64,000 nt of DNA from Corallium rubrum (lineage: Eukaryota > Cnidaria > Anthozoa > Scleralcyonacea > Coralliidae): positions 4,516,407 through 4,580,406 of the forward strand of contig OZ036003.1 in the NCBI GenBank assembly GCA_964035015.1, given 5' to 3'. The translations under genes and the position numbers were made by a program. The notes beneath the pieces are model-generated. The model made no database searches. It was given only the letters and a program-made list of their open reading frames with translations, and was not told the DNA's origin. Positions 1-11,500 of the stretch are shown here, in pieces (positions within the stretch are counted from its first letter, which is position 1; every line of letters begins with the position of its first letter).

Positions 1-167
1 GAAAGTTCCACCTCTTAGACCTGACCACAACACCCATACTGGGTTTTTTTGTTATATGCTTTTTAGTTTAACAACCTGCATGTGGGACAGAGAAGTCCCC
101 TAGGCCCCTAGGCATCAGGATCATCCTGAATTCTATATAGACACTTTAAATTGACAATTCAGGATAA

Positions 168-1145
168 GTAAAGGATTTGATTTACAGTAGTTGATCAAAA
201 TATCTTAATTACCGAGTTAGAAATATTAGAGGTACGTCCTCCAATAGTAAGGTGGATCAGGGCCTTTCTAACGGGGAGAAAACAATGTGTACGTATTCGT
301 GATACGAAGTCCTCGTGCAAGTACTTGAATGGTGGCATACCCCAAGGCACCAAACTGGGTCCCATCCTATTCGCTGTGTTAGTAAACAGCTTAATTCAGG
401 ATTGAAATTTTAGAATTAAATTTGTGGACGATATAACCACTATATTGAAATAATTCCTAGATGTTCACCGAGTATAACGCCGTTTTTGGTCAACGATATT
501 TACGACTATGCTAATACGAGAGGTATGCGATTAAATCCAAAGAAACGCAAAGAGATGGTTATTGATTTCCTTCAATATAGATTACCATTTCATGACTTAC
601 TACGAATTGGGGAATCTACTATAGGAACTGTTACCTCGTACAAATTACTAGGTGTCTATATAAGTAGCGATCTATCTTGGAACTTCCACTGCGAGTATAT
701 CATCAAGAAAGCTAACAAGAGACTTTATATCCTGCGTATATTGCGAAAGGCAAGGATCGGGTGTCCACAACTAGGAACGGTATATTGCAGTTTAATCAGA
801 CCAATTCTCGAGCATGCAGCCCCAGTGTGGTCTGCAATCCCTGACTACTTATGTGCCAAAATAGAAAGGGTGCAAAAGAGAGCAATGAAAATAATTAATC
901 CTGATACCTCATATGAAGAGTTGCTGATTAGAGCTGCTCTCGAAACATTAGTTAAGAGAAGAGACGATATATGTAAGAAATTTGCAAAAGACAATAAATT
1001 AACTGGACCTCTTAAACAACTTTTGACTGACTATGATAACTGTACTAGTACTAGTCATACATGTAACTTGAGACCTACAAGTGATTCTACTTCTACAAAC
1101 TTTACAAAAACTGATAGATTTTCAAATTTTATAACAATTCCATAA
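168..1145 (+). pseudogene. Non-LTR retrotransposon reverse transcriptase, C-terminal fragment
   Basis: Translation of about 230-400 gives an RT palm segment with the motif GGIPQGTKLGPILF (331-372). A stop codon at 403-405 follows, then KFVDD at 418-432, a variant of the catalytic YxDD box. A 219-residue open frame (486-1145) holds the RT thumb region (LLGVYISSDLSW, LIRPILEHAAPVWS) and a typical C-terminal tail. The pieces lie in different frames, so this is a decayed copy truncated at its 5' side or by the window edge. A possible AATAAA at 1238-1243 and a short (ATT)n tail suggest a CR1/jockey-like 3' end. The family level is secure; the clade is inferred. Confidence 0.75.
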
Positions 1146-1247
1146 GTTGTAAGTATTATCATCCTATAACCTGTAAATTTTGTCCTACCTATGAATATTG
1201 TATTAACTCGTAATTCAGCTATGCTGCAAAGAGTTTAAATAAACGCA

Positions 1248-1272
1248 TATTATTATTATTATTATTATTATC

Positions 1273-1352
<80 letters not shown>
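1248..1352. repeat. (ATT)n then (AGT)n microsatellite
   Basis: An ATT trinucleotide run (about 1248-1271) directly follows the decayed retroelement, and an AGT run (1272-1352) follows it. The AGT run borders the 3' end of the minus-strand retrotransposon at 1353-5230. The same trinucleotide borders that element on the other side. Confidence 0.9.
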
Positions 1353-4300
1353 CTTTAATGAAAATAAAGTAAATAGATTACATTGTGGTCTCATAAGAGT
1401 TCTAGCAACGCCTAGTACCCTACCAGGTAGGTTACATACCACTTAAAAAGAAGACAGAATTAAAGTTAAACTCAAACCTAAACGTTCTAATCTGTTTTTC
1501 TAATCACTGTTCAAAACATGTCTCATAATATTTACACACGAGTATATAATAATCTTTTGCATTTCTAGCAATAATTGGCGGGATGATTGCTCCCGTATTC
1601 CTGGTATCTTCCTTAGTTCCTCTTCCAAACTCTTGCCGAATATCCCCGTCGCACCAGCAACGATTGGTATAATTTTCCATTTTTGCCAGCCACGTAACTT
1701 ACTCAGTTCCATAGCCAATTTCACATACTTAGTTCGTTTCTCCTCCAGCTTCTTTTTCAGGTTCTGGTCCAAACATATCCCTATTTCTACTATAGTTCCT
1801 TCCCTTGTCCGTTTGTTCTCAAAAACTAAATCTGGTCTCGTATATTCCAAAGAGCGATCCGTACTAAAAGTATGATCCCATAAAATCATCCACTCCTCAT
1901 TCTCCAAAACGCATTGTACAGCTTGTCTTTCCCACCAACGGTGTTGTTCCTCGACTAACCCAAGGCCCCAGCAAGCTTTAATATAGATAGCTCTGGCACA
2001 ATCATCATGCCTCTGTTTAATCACAGATCCCAACAATCCTTTACACGACGCTATCAAATGTGCAATGTTTTCTTTTGGTTCACCACAAAGCCTGCACGTA
2101 TCCACCACATCCTGTAATCCAATTGCCTTTTGATAATTTCTAGTCCACATTACACCATCTTGAATGGCCATTAATGTTGCTTCTGTATTCGACGCAATCT
2201 TTCCATCTTTCAACCACAGCCAACTTTCTCTAACCGCACTTTGATCTTCTATAGTTTTCCAGAGCTGTCCATGAAGACTTTTTCCGTTTAGCGTTTCCAT
2301 TCGATTGTTCCTCGCTTTCTTCTTTATAACGTTGCTTGCCTTCTTCGATTTCATCACTTCATTATTTATAGTTAGGCAGCCATCATCTGCAACAGTGGCG
2401 TCGAACCCATATCGGTTTAGTATCGTCACTGCATCCTTCATTCTAGTTCCTGCCCATTTACTTATTTCATGCTCTTTAACGCTCTTCATAAATTTACTGT
2501 CACTGGTACTTATGTAAGTGGCCATCCCAACACTGATTCGGTCATGCATTTCAACAATATTTAACAAGCCTCGTCCACCTTGATCTCGGCTTAAGTATAG
2601 TCTCTCAATAGCTGCTCGTGGATGGAGGCTCTGCTCCATATGCATTATTTTTCTTCCTGTTGTATCCAATTCTTCTAATTCTTGCCTAGTCCACTTAATT
2701 ACTCCAAATGAATAGATTATTTTTGCAACTGCAAGCTCATTGTATGCTTTAGATTTATTTTTAGCGTTCAGCTCAGATTTCCAAACAATTTTACAGATTT
2801 TCTTGAATTCTCTCTTTAGCTTATCTTTAATTTGGTTGTGTTCGATGCTAGCTTCTTGTATAAATCCCAAATATGGATATTTTGCACCAGCTCCTAGATA
2901 CTCAATAATCACTCCAGCATCCAGTAGTACGTGTTCGCTTTCTTCGACCTTTTTACCACGTTTAAAGTGTTGTATAGCACATTTCTCCTGTCCCAGCTCC
3001 AGTCCTATAGTACGTAGCATGTTCGTCGTCTTATTTAGCATCGTTGTTAAGTTGGAGGGTAACGTTGCATAGAGTTTCATATCATCCATGAATAATAAAT
3101 GGGTAATCATCTTCTGTAGCGTTCTCCTTCTTTGAGGCCCAAACATATACCCTAATGTCATTTTCCTTAGTATGGTGGTAATTGGAATGATGCAGATACA
3201 AAATAACAATGGGCTCAGCGAGTCTCCTTGGAAAATTCCACGTTCTATCTTGACTTTATCAGTTTTATAAGTCTTCTTGTTCACTTGTATTAACAATCGC
3301 GTGCTCCACTTATTGCTTGCTTTCTCAACAAACTCTACAATCCACTTTGGGACGTTCAATAATTTCAGTCCTTCAGTTAGCCATTTCTTATACACACTGT
3401 CATAGGCCTTCCGTAGATCAATCCATGCTTCAGATAAGTTCCGTTTATGATGTTTTACTTCTTCATGTATTGTTTCGTCTACAATAAGTTGTTCTTTGCA
3501 TCCCATATTTCCGTCTATTCCTCCCCTTTGTTCAACAGGGTATAAATCCGTTCGTTTGACATATGTACGTAGTTTTCTTACAACAACTGCTGATGTTATT
3601 TTGTAAAAAGTGTTGAGGCATGTGATAGGTCTTTTTCCACATTCATCTTTAATGTCCTTTCCTCTTTTGGTAAATAAGTACGTGCGTCCCTCGTAGAGCC
3701 AATTTTGGTTCGTATCTTCCCTGATCTCTTTTATTACAATTCTTAATATAGCCGGTAGTAGACTCCTTACTTTCTTCCACCAGTACGGTGGGATACCATC
3801 TGGTCCGGCTGCTTTCATGGGAGACATCTTTTTCAGCACATTCTTCAAATCAACCATGTTAATATCACAGCACTCATTAGCATTTTCTGTTTGGTTACCA
3901 TCTCTCACTTCTTCTCGTATTTGATCCACCCATTCGTTCCAATTATCTCTGCTTTCCCATTTCTCGTCAGACCACATATGTTTCCAATAGTCCAAAATTC
4001 GTTCTAGATCTTCATTGTTAATACTTTCACCTTGTTTGTCTCTGCCTTCATCGGCATCTTTAAACCAATTTTTGGATCCTTGTTGGTATAACGCATTTTC
4101 TCGTTGTCTCTTCTTCTGTTTCTTTTGTCGCTTTCTACGAGTAACTAGAATACATAGTCTTTCCTTTAACTTCAGTTTATAATTCTTCCAGCCATTTACA
4201 GTCTTTCTTCCATATTTCTTCATCAATCTTCTACTGTTGTTCTGTTGTCTTTTCGTCGGCACTTTCTTTTCCGATTTCCATTTGATTTCATTATCTATCC

Positions 4301-5230
4301 AAGAAATCCAACGTCTTAAAGCTTTTATTTCTTTTGTCTTGTTATCTTCCCTGTTATCTTCTTTAGACTGGCTGATGTCTCTTTCTTCTTCCATATTCAA
4401 GCTATGTATTGTATAGACTAGACAGTTTATCATCCACGAATCTTCTTGCTCGTCATTTCGTCTTTTTAATATTGTCCATACCCGTTTAGCTGCTGTGTTA
4501 ATCTTTTCCAGTATTTCTTTCTTTGGCGTTTGTTTAACTCTTTTAATTTTTCTTTCATCTATTTCAACAAGTAACATTTCTTCAGTTATTTTCAATAATT
4601 TCCTTTCATATTCTGATAGGTTTTCTTCAGTTACTTCAACATCGTATTCACTTTCCTCCATAAGTTGTTCTGTTTGCTCATCATATCCATTCCTTTCTTC
4701 TTCAATTTCCATTTCTCTATCAACTTCTATTTCTATATTTATTTCAACATCGTCTTCCTCTTCTTGGAGTAAATCTTCAACCTTGTTAACTGGCAGCTTT
4801 GCAAATTTGTCTCTAAGATTTTTCATATTAAAGAATGTATATTCAGGCATCTTATTATCCCATTTCTCTTTCGTTCTAGCCATGAATCCTTTACCTTTCT
4901 CTTTTTCTGTTGTTATAATCTTCACTAATGTTCGCTCCATTTTTCTGTCCCATTGTTGTCTAGGTCTGGTTTCAGTCTTCTTTAATTTTCTGCCCCTTCG
5001 TCGACCGCTACTGGCTTCACCAGTTGTTTCATTGTCTGAGGCAGTAGCGACAGAGATGTTGTTGTCGCTTATCGGCATCCTGCCATTAGTTTGATGTAAC
5101 GTAGAGGTTTGAGTACTTCTTAATCTAGAATTTCTCGTCTCCATATTCATCTACTATGCTGGATGTGCGTAGCTTAGATTGGCACCCTTACGGGATCCAG
5201 GTACACCACGAGGAGGTTGCTACACGCCGT
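1353..5230 (-). mobile_element. R4/Dong-like non-LTR retrotransposon inserted in an AGT microsatellite
   Basis: A single long minus-strand ORF (5150 to 1500) with about 150 bp of 3' untranslated sequence and about 80 bp of 5' sequence is bounded on both sides by AGT/CTA trinucleotide repeats. The coding content (RT, CCHC knuckle, restriction-like endonuclease) is that of site-specific RLE-type retrotransposons. The known relative Dong inserts into TAA repeats. No target duplication can be read because the flanks are simple repeats. Element ends are taken as the edges of the repeats. Confidence 0.7.
1500..5150 (-). CDS. RLE-type non-LTR retrotransposon polyprotein (RT plus restriction-like endonuclease)
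   Basis: This 1,216-residue ORF is uninterrupted. The first ~350 residues are highly charged (Glu/Lys-rich), with a basic patch near residues 50-75 that may bind nucleic acid. The RT domain lies in about 430-760, with AAGPDGIPPYWW, AWIDLRKAYDSV, GIFQGDSLSPLLF (~640) and the catalytic box LLFMDD (~688). A CRLCG...H....C knuckle lies near 1018. An endonuclease core follows with RPDLVF at about 1105-1110, a downstream VEIGI acidic residue and a Lys-rich helix, the order seen in the R2/R4/Dong group. The MDD variant of the YxDD box and the trinucleotide target favour R4/Dong. It is intact over its whole length, so it may be recently active. The start is the first ATG. The endonuclease assignment rests on motif order. 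Confidence 0.85.
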   Translation of the reverse strand: MNMETRNSRLRSTQTSTLHQTNGRMPISDNNISVATASDNETTGEASSGRRRGRKLKKTETRPRQQWDRKMERTLVKIITTEKEKGKGFMARTKEKWDNKMPEYTFFNMKNLRDKFAKLPVNKVEDLLQEEEDDVEINIEIEVDREMEIEEERNGYDEQTEQLMEESEYDVEVTEENLSEYERKLLKITEEMLLVEIDERKIKRVKQTPKKEILEKINTAAKRVWTILKRRNDEQEDSWMINCLVYTIHSLNMEEERDISQSKEDNREDNKTKEIKALRRWISWIDNEIKWKSEKKVPTKRQQNNSRRLMKKYGRKTVNGWKNYKLKLKERLCILVTRRKRQKKQKKRQRENALYQQGSKNWFKDADEGRDKQGESINNEDLERILDYWKHMWSDEKWESRDNWNEWVDQIREEVRDGNQTENANECCDINMVDLKNVLKKMSPMKAAGPDGIPPYWWKKVRSLLPAILRIVIKEIREDTNQNWLYEGRTYLFTKRGKDIKDECGKRPITCLNTFYKITSAVVVRKLRTYVKRTDLYPVEQRGGIDGNMGCKEQLIVDETIHEEVKHHKRNLSEAWIDLRKAYDSVYKKWLTEGLKLLNVPKWIVEFVEKASNKWSTRLLIQVNKKTYKTDKVKIERGIFQGDSLSPLLFCICIIPITTILRKMTLGYMFGPQRRRTLQKMITHLLFMDDMKLYATLPSNLTTMLNKTTNMLRTIGLELGQEKCAIQHFKRGKKVEESEHVLLDAGVIIEYLGAGAKYPYLGFIQEASIEHNQIKDKLKREFKKICKIVWKSELNAKNKSKAYNELAVAKIIYSFGVIKWTRQELEELDTTGRKIMHMEQSLHPRAAIERLYLSRDQGGRGLLNIVEMHDRISVGMATYISTSDSKFMKSVKEHEISKWAGTRMKDAVTILNRYGFDATVADDGCLTINNEVMKSKKASNVIKKKARNNRMETLNGKSLHGQLWKTIEDQSAVRESWLWLKDGKIASNTEATLMAIQDGVMWTRNYQKAIGLQDVVDTCRLCGEPKENIAHLIASCKGLLGSVIKQRHDDCARAIYIKACWGLGLVEEQHRWWERQAVQCVLENEEWMILWDHTFSTDRSLEYTRPDLVFENKRTREGTIVEIGICLDQNLKKKLEEKRTKYVKLAMELSKLRGWQKWKIIPIVAGATGIFGKSLEEELRKIPGIREQSSRQLLLEMQKIIIYSCVNIMRHVLNSD

Positions 5231-5273
<43 letters not shown>

Positions 5274-5292
5274 CAGTAGTAGTAGTAGTAGT

Positions 5293-5327
<35 letters not shown>

Positions 5328-5530
5328 CAGTAGCAGTAGCAGTAGCAGTAGCAGTAGCAGTAGCAGTAGCAGTAGCAGTAGCAGTAGCAGTAGCAGTAGC
5401 AGTAGCAGTAGCAGTAGCAGTAGCAGTAGCAGTAGCAGTAGCAGTAGCAGTAGCAGGTAGCAGTAGCAGTAGCAGTAGCAGTAGCAGTAGCAGTAGCAGT
5501 AGCAGTAGCAGTAGTAGTAGTAGTAGTAGT
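5231..5530. repeat. AGT / AGC-AGT compound microsatellite
   Basis: About 300 bp of AGT units grade into pure AGC and then into alternating AGTAGC hexamers, ending in AGT again. Open frames here (poly-Val, poly-Ser, poly-Leu) are by-products of the repeat. It borders the 5' side of the R4/Dong-like element. Confidence 0.95.
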
Positions 5531-5715
5531 ATAAATTTGCATATTTTTGCATATTTTTTGCAAACATAAATTTGCATGAAACGGTTGATGGGTATGACGA
5601 TCAATATGAAGACGAGATACATGCCTTACGGCCATCTCATGTGAATGCACAAAGCGAAAAGCGAAAAATTGTTATTGAAGAAGAGTCCTCGACACGTCTG
5701 CCAGATTAGATCACG
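5531..5715. other. Unassigned sequence before the RT gene
   Basis: Possibly the upstream part of the following RT gene: short open stretches with acidic residues are present, but no start or domain can be recognised. Confidence 0.3.
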
Positions 5716-7261
5716 GTGGACAAACCTACCACGATTGAATGGGGAAAAGATGCTGATGGCGCTCCGATAATAATTCAAACATCATCCATTACAAAGGCAT
5801 ATAATGAAATCACATCATGGAGAAAGAATGTGTTTCTTGTCCCATATGGGAAAATAGGAAGAGATTTTATTGATCAATTAACAATGCTTATCAATCAATC
5901 GAACAATAAATCCGAAAAGCAACAGATTACTCTGAAAGCCGCACATGTGCTCCTAGCTGTTGGACTACATTGACCACAAAAGAATGCCTAAAGAAACGTT
6001 TGGCCTTATGGAAAGATGGAGAAATTGATAAGCTGTTACGAGAAGGACTGAGAATGATTCAAGCCCGCCTCGGAAAGGGAAACAAATGTGAACCTCCTAA
6101 CAGAGCCAAAATATTTGACAAACTTGTTATGGAGGGCCAAATAAATTCGGCGATGCGTTTTCTAAGTGATGATGTTTGTGGAGGTGAGCTACCCCTAACG
6201 GATGATGTAATGCTTCAGCTACGCCAGAAACACCCGGAAGCACAAGAAGCGAAATTTGGAACACTTCCTTGTGGACCAGTGCAAGATGTACCAGAACGTT
6301 TGTATATTGGAATAAATGGAGAAATGATACGAGGAACTCAAATCATCTGAAGGTGTGACACAAGGTGACCCTATCTCGATGGCCCTCTACGCAATAGGCC
6401 TTCAACCACTCATCACACACTTGCATCTTGCAAGTTCTACAAAGCAGTGCTGGTTTGCAGACGATGCAAGTGGAGCAGGATCTACAACGCAGTTAAAGAG
6501 ATGGTGGGACACATTGGCAGAAACTGGGCTTGACTATGGTTACTATCCAAAGGATGAGAAATGTTGGTTAATCGTAAAACCTGGGAAAGAAGAAATCGCA
6601 AGGGAGACCTTTGGAGAAACTGCAATCAACATCACAACGCAAGGACAGAAACATCTAGGAGCAGTAGTTGGATCGATATCTTACCTGACCGAATATGTCG
6701 ACGAGAAAGTAGAAGAATGGATAAAAGAGATAACCAAATTTGCTGAATTTGCAACAACACATCCTCAAGTAAGTTACGCCGTTTATACCTTTGGCCTGAA
6801 ACATCGATGGACATATTTCTTGCGAACTCTACCCGAAATTCAAGATCTAATACAACCATTAGAGAATGCAATAGCCAAGGTCTTCCTACCAGCTTTGATA
6901 GACCACGAGTGCACCCAACTTGAGCGCGAGATTCTGGCACTACCAGTGAGAAAGGGTGGTCTTGGAGTCACAAACCCATGCCAAGAAGCAGATGAAGAAT
7001 ACGCAGCGTCCACAAAGATAACAGCCCCATTGGTGGAAAAAATCCAATCACAAGTGCATGAACTACCTGATGATTCTAGAATACAAACGCTGAAACAGAT
7101 GGAACGGAAAGAGAAAAACGAGGTTATAAACAAAAAAGCTGAAGTCGTCAACAGCTCAGCATCGCAAAAGGTGAAGCGAATGTTGGAATTTGCCTCAGAG
7201 AAAGGAGCCTCTGAGTCTCACCTGGTTGACAGTTACCGCGATTTCAGAGATGGGCTTTACT
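5716..7261 (+). pseudogene. Decayed reverse transcriptase gene (TQGDP / FADDA family), internally deleted
   Basis: Three consecutive open stretches (5716-5973, 5970-6350, 6355-7281) belong to one RT protein family that I know from many anthozoan genomes. The N-terminal part ends at NGEMIRG. It then jumps, with a frame change at about 6330-6355, directly to EGVTQGDPISMALYAIG, the segment just before the catalytic box CWFADDASGAG (~6450-6482). In intact relatives roughly 150 residues (fingers and first palm motifs) lie between these, so the core of the enzyme is deleted here. The thumb and C-terminal region (HLGAVVGS, FGLKHRWTYFLRTLPEI) remain readable to 7261, where a MITE interrupts the frame. 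The gene resumes at 7710 and again, beyond the Polinton, at 25523. Family membership is from memory of the family, not a search. Confidence 0.7.
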
Positions 7262-7709
7262 TTAAAGTGTCTAAGAAATGAAAAATTCGTTGGCATTTTT
7301 GTTGTTTTATTGTACAGAGGAGCATGGCAGGAGCACTCACTGAAAATTTCAAGAGAATCTGATGCGTATTTTTCGCGCTATTAACTCTCAAAGTTTGCCA
7401 TGGCTAATTCGTTCTTGGAGAAAAATTGGACTTTCGGTAACAATGCTTATGACGTACGCAGATGGACAACTATGCATAAGAACAATAGATTTCACTATTA
7501 ATGATCCATCTGCGTACGTCATAAGGCATTGTTATCAAGAAGCCCAAATTTCCCCAAAACAAACTATCCACGGCAAATTTTGAGAGTTGATAGTGCGAAA
7601 ACTACGCATCAGATTCTCTTGATATTTTCAGTGAGTGCTCCTGTCATGCTCCTCTGTACAATAAAACAACAAAAATACCAACGAATTTTTCATTTCATAG
7701 ACACTTTAA
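7262..7709. mobile_element. 440-bp foldback MITE flanked by TTAA
   Basis: Positions 7266-7705 form a near-perfect inverted repeat with arms of about 200 bp (outer ends AGTGTCT / AGACACT). Direct TTAA copies lie at 7262-7265 and 7706-7709. It interrupts the RT reading frame, which continues after it. TTAA duplication is typical of piggyBac- and Kolobok-type transposases; the mobilising family is not determined. ORFs inside it are not genes. Confidence 0.85.
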
Positions 7710-7898
7710 GCAAGCGTGCACGAGTTCAGAGATGCATTGAAGTTAAGATGTGATTGGCCTTTGAACGATAACCCATCGAAGTGTGTATGCGGAGAGTACT
7801 TTAGCACAGATCATGCAATGATATGTAGACGAGGGGGGTTCATCATTCAGAACTCCTGAATACCGTTTGCAATGATGTGCAGATCGAACCAGTGTTGC
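7710..7898 (+). pseudogene. Continuation of the decayed RT gene between MITE and Polinton
   Basis: In one frame the sequence reads a Cys/His segment ([20 protein letters not shown]) typical of the C-terminal knuckle of this RT family, then stops near 7858. A frame-shifted remnant ending in VQIEPVL runs up to the Polinton border at 7898. The last six bases (TGTTGC) are one copy of the Polinton target-site duplication. Confidence 0.7.
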
Positions 7899-8266
7899 AG
7901 TAGTATAGGATATGGGGGTACGAGGCCAGTTTGTGAGTTGGTAAGTGGTCGCTGCCATCACTTTTTTAATGCCTCGGTACCATCACTTTTTTCCGCTAAG
8001 TCGCCGCTGTCGTCACTTTTCTCTCGCTAGGTTTCTGGTACCATAACTTTTTACACCGGTAATTCCCAACCGCCTGTCTAGGTCGCCGGTACCGCCGCTT
8101 TTCCCAGCAGTGAATCCGAGTTTCCGCTACCGTCACTTTTTCCCTGTAAGCTAAGCCCTTGGCCCAAACGGTTGCCCTACGTGTGGTCCAGGGTTAGTCC
8201 AGTAGGGTTGGTCATATAGAATGTAACCAGAAATTTTTCCATTTTAAAGTCCATTTTTGTAGGGGT
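7899..8266. repeat. Polinton left terminal inverted repeat
   Basis: 368 bp, matching the reverse complement of 25149-25516 with only two or three visible mismatches (near 7988-7995). It contains about six degenerate short repeats built around GGTACCATCACTTTTTCC, spaced roughly 28-50 bp apart. Confidence 0.95.
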
Positions 8267-8523
8267 CAGTGAAGTGTACATATTTTGTGTGGAAGTCAGT
8301 GAGGTGTACACTTTTGTGGGGTGGTCTGTGTTCGCTTCACTGACTCCCACACAAATGTGAAAAATTTTGTGAAGTATAATTTCAGCTGCTGTCAGACTGA
8401 ATTTGCATATTTTCTGCAGGTGGCAATTTCTGTTTACTTTTATGCTGATATATGTCTACCGGTTATAAGTCAATAAAGGCAAACCCGCAGCTATAAAACA
8501 CATCACCAAAATTCTGGATTAGC
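8267..8523. other. Subterminal noncoding segment with inverted repeat
   Basis: Lies between the left TIR and the 3' end of the polymerase gene. It contains an imperfect inverted repeat: GTCAGTGAAGTGTACA...GTGTGGAAGTCAGTG pairs with CACTGACTCCCACAC near 8337-8355. It may be a 3'-end or replication-related structure. No gene seen. Confidence 0.6.
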
Positions 8524-11500
8524 TTATGTCCGTATAGGCATAGCTACTACACCGTCATTGAGTATGTACCTTTTATCGTCAAAGCAGCTGAGTGAAACCT
8601 TGTTAACCTCATAGGATCCTAACTGGTGTCTCACGCTTCTTAGCGTGTCTTTATAATCGTTATGCTTTATATTTTTATTTATGACAGCCTTCTTAATACC
8701 TTTGGCCTTTTTATCTCCTTTGTCATTGTCTTTCATGTAAGAGTACATTTTACTCTTAAGTCCAATAAATTCTATGATGGGGGTCCCAGCTGCCTCATCC
8801 TTCATTTTTCCTATAACTTTCTTGTTCTCTGTGAAGTAATACTCAGAGTCCACAGGGTAGTCACTATTATCAAACTTATCTCTATCAGAGTGGAAGTCTT
8901 TATACACATCCCCAGCAGAGATCTCATAGAGTAGACTGTCAGTGTCTGTGAACAGCAGCTTGGCCCTGGGACCATATAGATTCCCTATGTATCTGTAGTG
9001 AAAGTCGTACATCAGAGTCTTAGACATGTCCAGTATACACATCCCAACGAAGGCGGGTCTGTTTAGTGTCAGACATTCCTTAATTTTATGTACAGCGACC
9101 AGGTTTTCATTGAATATTTTACTACTTACGAATGTTGGTTTAGACACTAGTTTAAGTAGTTTACCCGGATTAGTCACTAGTCTAACGTCCACCCTTTTCC
9201 TGAGGTTTTCCATAGTCTTACCGAAGATGCTATTGTTCATTAGTTTAAAGAAGTCTTTCTCAAACGCGTTCTTTGCGTGAGACCTCTTCTGGGTGTTGTA
9301 GTTAATATACTGCTTTAGCCATGGGGACTGGTCAAATTCCAATGCCCTATGTGTTTTCTTAAGCTTCATCCCTAGTTCCATATACAGCTGTAAGTTCCTG
9401 TAACGCAGGACATACTTACTCTTATTCATTAGGTTGGGGATGAGTTTGTGGACTGTGCCTATGGATATTTTATACCTGTCTTTTATGTTATAGCAATAGT
9501 CTGACAACATATCTGATTCAACTTTAATCTTTTCTGGAGCCAGAGGAAAGTCATTATGCTTTTCATGCAACTCATTCGGATACTCAAGATCAACCTCAAG
9601 TATCAAACCCCGGTCAGACTCATCACCGTACTTACTTAAGTCCACCGTATCAGTATCAAGCCACTTAAACCCACCAGTTGGTAGGTACTAACTCATGGCC
9701 CATCCATAGAGGTTGTTGGCGTCCAGGTACATAAGATACTTACTGGGTAGCTTCTCATCATAATTTTTCATGTACTTGTTATTGGCCACCCCATACCTGT
9801 TTGCAATATATGACGTCCCACCCCTCAAGCCCTTTTCAATAAACTGGAACATATCAATGTCAGTCATCAGTTCAATTTTCACGCCAGTCATTTTTAGCAT
9901 CGCATCCCATGACAATCCGGGACTGGAGAAGTAGTGGCATGGATCCAGTTTATAGTACTGCAGGCAGGTCTTCCTGAAGTTCTCGAAAACATCAGCCAAC
10001 AGCAGCACATCTGACTTCATGTATATGTCATGATACTCTCCCATATTCCTAAGCCTGAAAGTTCTCCAGACCTTATGAGCATGTGCGTAGTCATCATCAG
10101 AAATGTGCTCATCATTCAGGATGCTATAAAACTCATCCTTGGTTGGTAAGCAGGTGTCCTCAAACTTTTCAAAGCCGCTCATGTAATCATATGGATACAC
10201 TCCCTTACAGGTCATCAGATCAAATTCCTCACCCTTAAACTCCTCAGACGTCAGCGTGAACTTGTCCCTAGGTAAGTTGTCAACAAGTCGTCCCAGAGCA
10301 CTGGACATAAACTGGAAGCTATCTATGAACACTAGATGTCGTCCCATCATGAATGACATATACTTCTCCATGTTGTTAGGTATCACATTTATATCCATTC
10401 CAAATTTACCTATCTCCTGCATTATGAAGTGGCTGTCATAACCCCTTAGATTGTGGAAGATTACTGGTATCTTGTCAGTCATTCTGTAGATCATATTACA
10501 TTTGCTTTGGGCTGATCCCCTATATTTCCCAGTTATGTGGCAGTGATCTCTAACCCTTATATCTGGGTCCACATAACTTTTATTACATATGTGGCACTCT
10601 GCTGATTTTTCATGTTCATCAATCTCAGCTTTAGTCATAGTCATATCTTTGTTAAAGAATTTTTCCTTGACACTCTGGCAGTAGGCGACTTCCTTCAACA
10701 TCTTTTTCATAAATTTATAAACAGCCTTCTCACCCCTATACACCTTTACCGGTCTACTGAAGCTATCATCAACACAGCAGACCACCTTGTACGCGAACCC
10801 ACAGTCTACATGTTTCTGGTACTCTTGGGTGTATGATTTACTATCATCTGGACTAGGTGCATTATTATGTGCCACCACAGCTTCGAAGTCAGCATATATC
10901 ACGAAGGGTACCTCCAGCTGCTTACGGTGGTTGATGAACGTGAGTGTGTTCTCACCCTCCTTAGGCATCTTTATAGCCTGTTTACCATTCACCTCGGTAC
11001 AGTTAACAGTATGGGCTGACAGTATAGCATCTGAGCTGAAGCACTGTAGGCAATGCATGCAGAAATGCTTTCTCTCCTTATGCTTAGTCTTAAGGTACAT
11101 GAACTTGTTAAAGTCTTTAATCAGCACATAATGCCTATCAATTAGCAGTAGGTTCATGCAGCGCTCATGATTTTCCTTGGACACATAGATTGGGTAAGTC
11201 TGCCCACCCTCATACCCGAACACATTTATGCGTATACTATTCTGCGCTTCTATATTACCATACTGTCTGCTTGCGACTGGGAATTTCACGCCAGTGTAGT
11301 CCAGAGTCGGTAGTAAGTACTTATCAGTTCTCTTGATTCTCTCTGGGTGTTTATTCTGTGGGTTTAGGTATCTAATATGACACCATCTAAAACATTCATT
11401 ATCAATGTTCTTTATATTTATCAGTCCTTTTGCAGAGTTCCTCAACTCCATTGGCAGTTCTACATAACTGCTGCCCTGTAATGGACTATAGGATACTACA

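Noticed and set aside
5156..5650. Poly-Val/Ser/Leu/Cys-Tyr ORFs in all frames
   Set aside because: Produced by the AGT/AGC microsatellite.
7943..8160. CRISPR-like spaced repeats
   Set aside because: Degenerate units inside a transposon TIR, with no uniform spacers or cas genes, in a eukaryotic genome.
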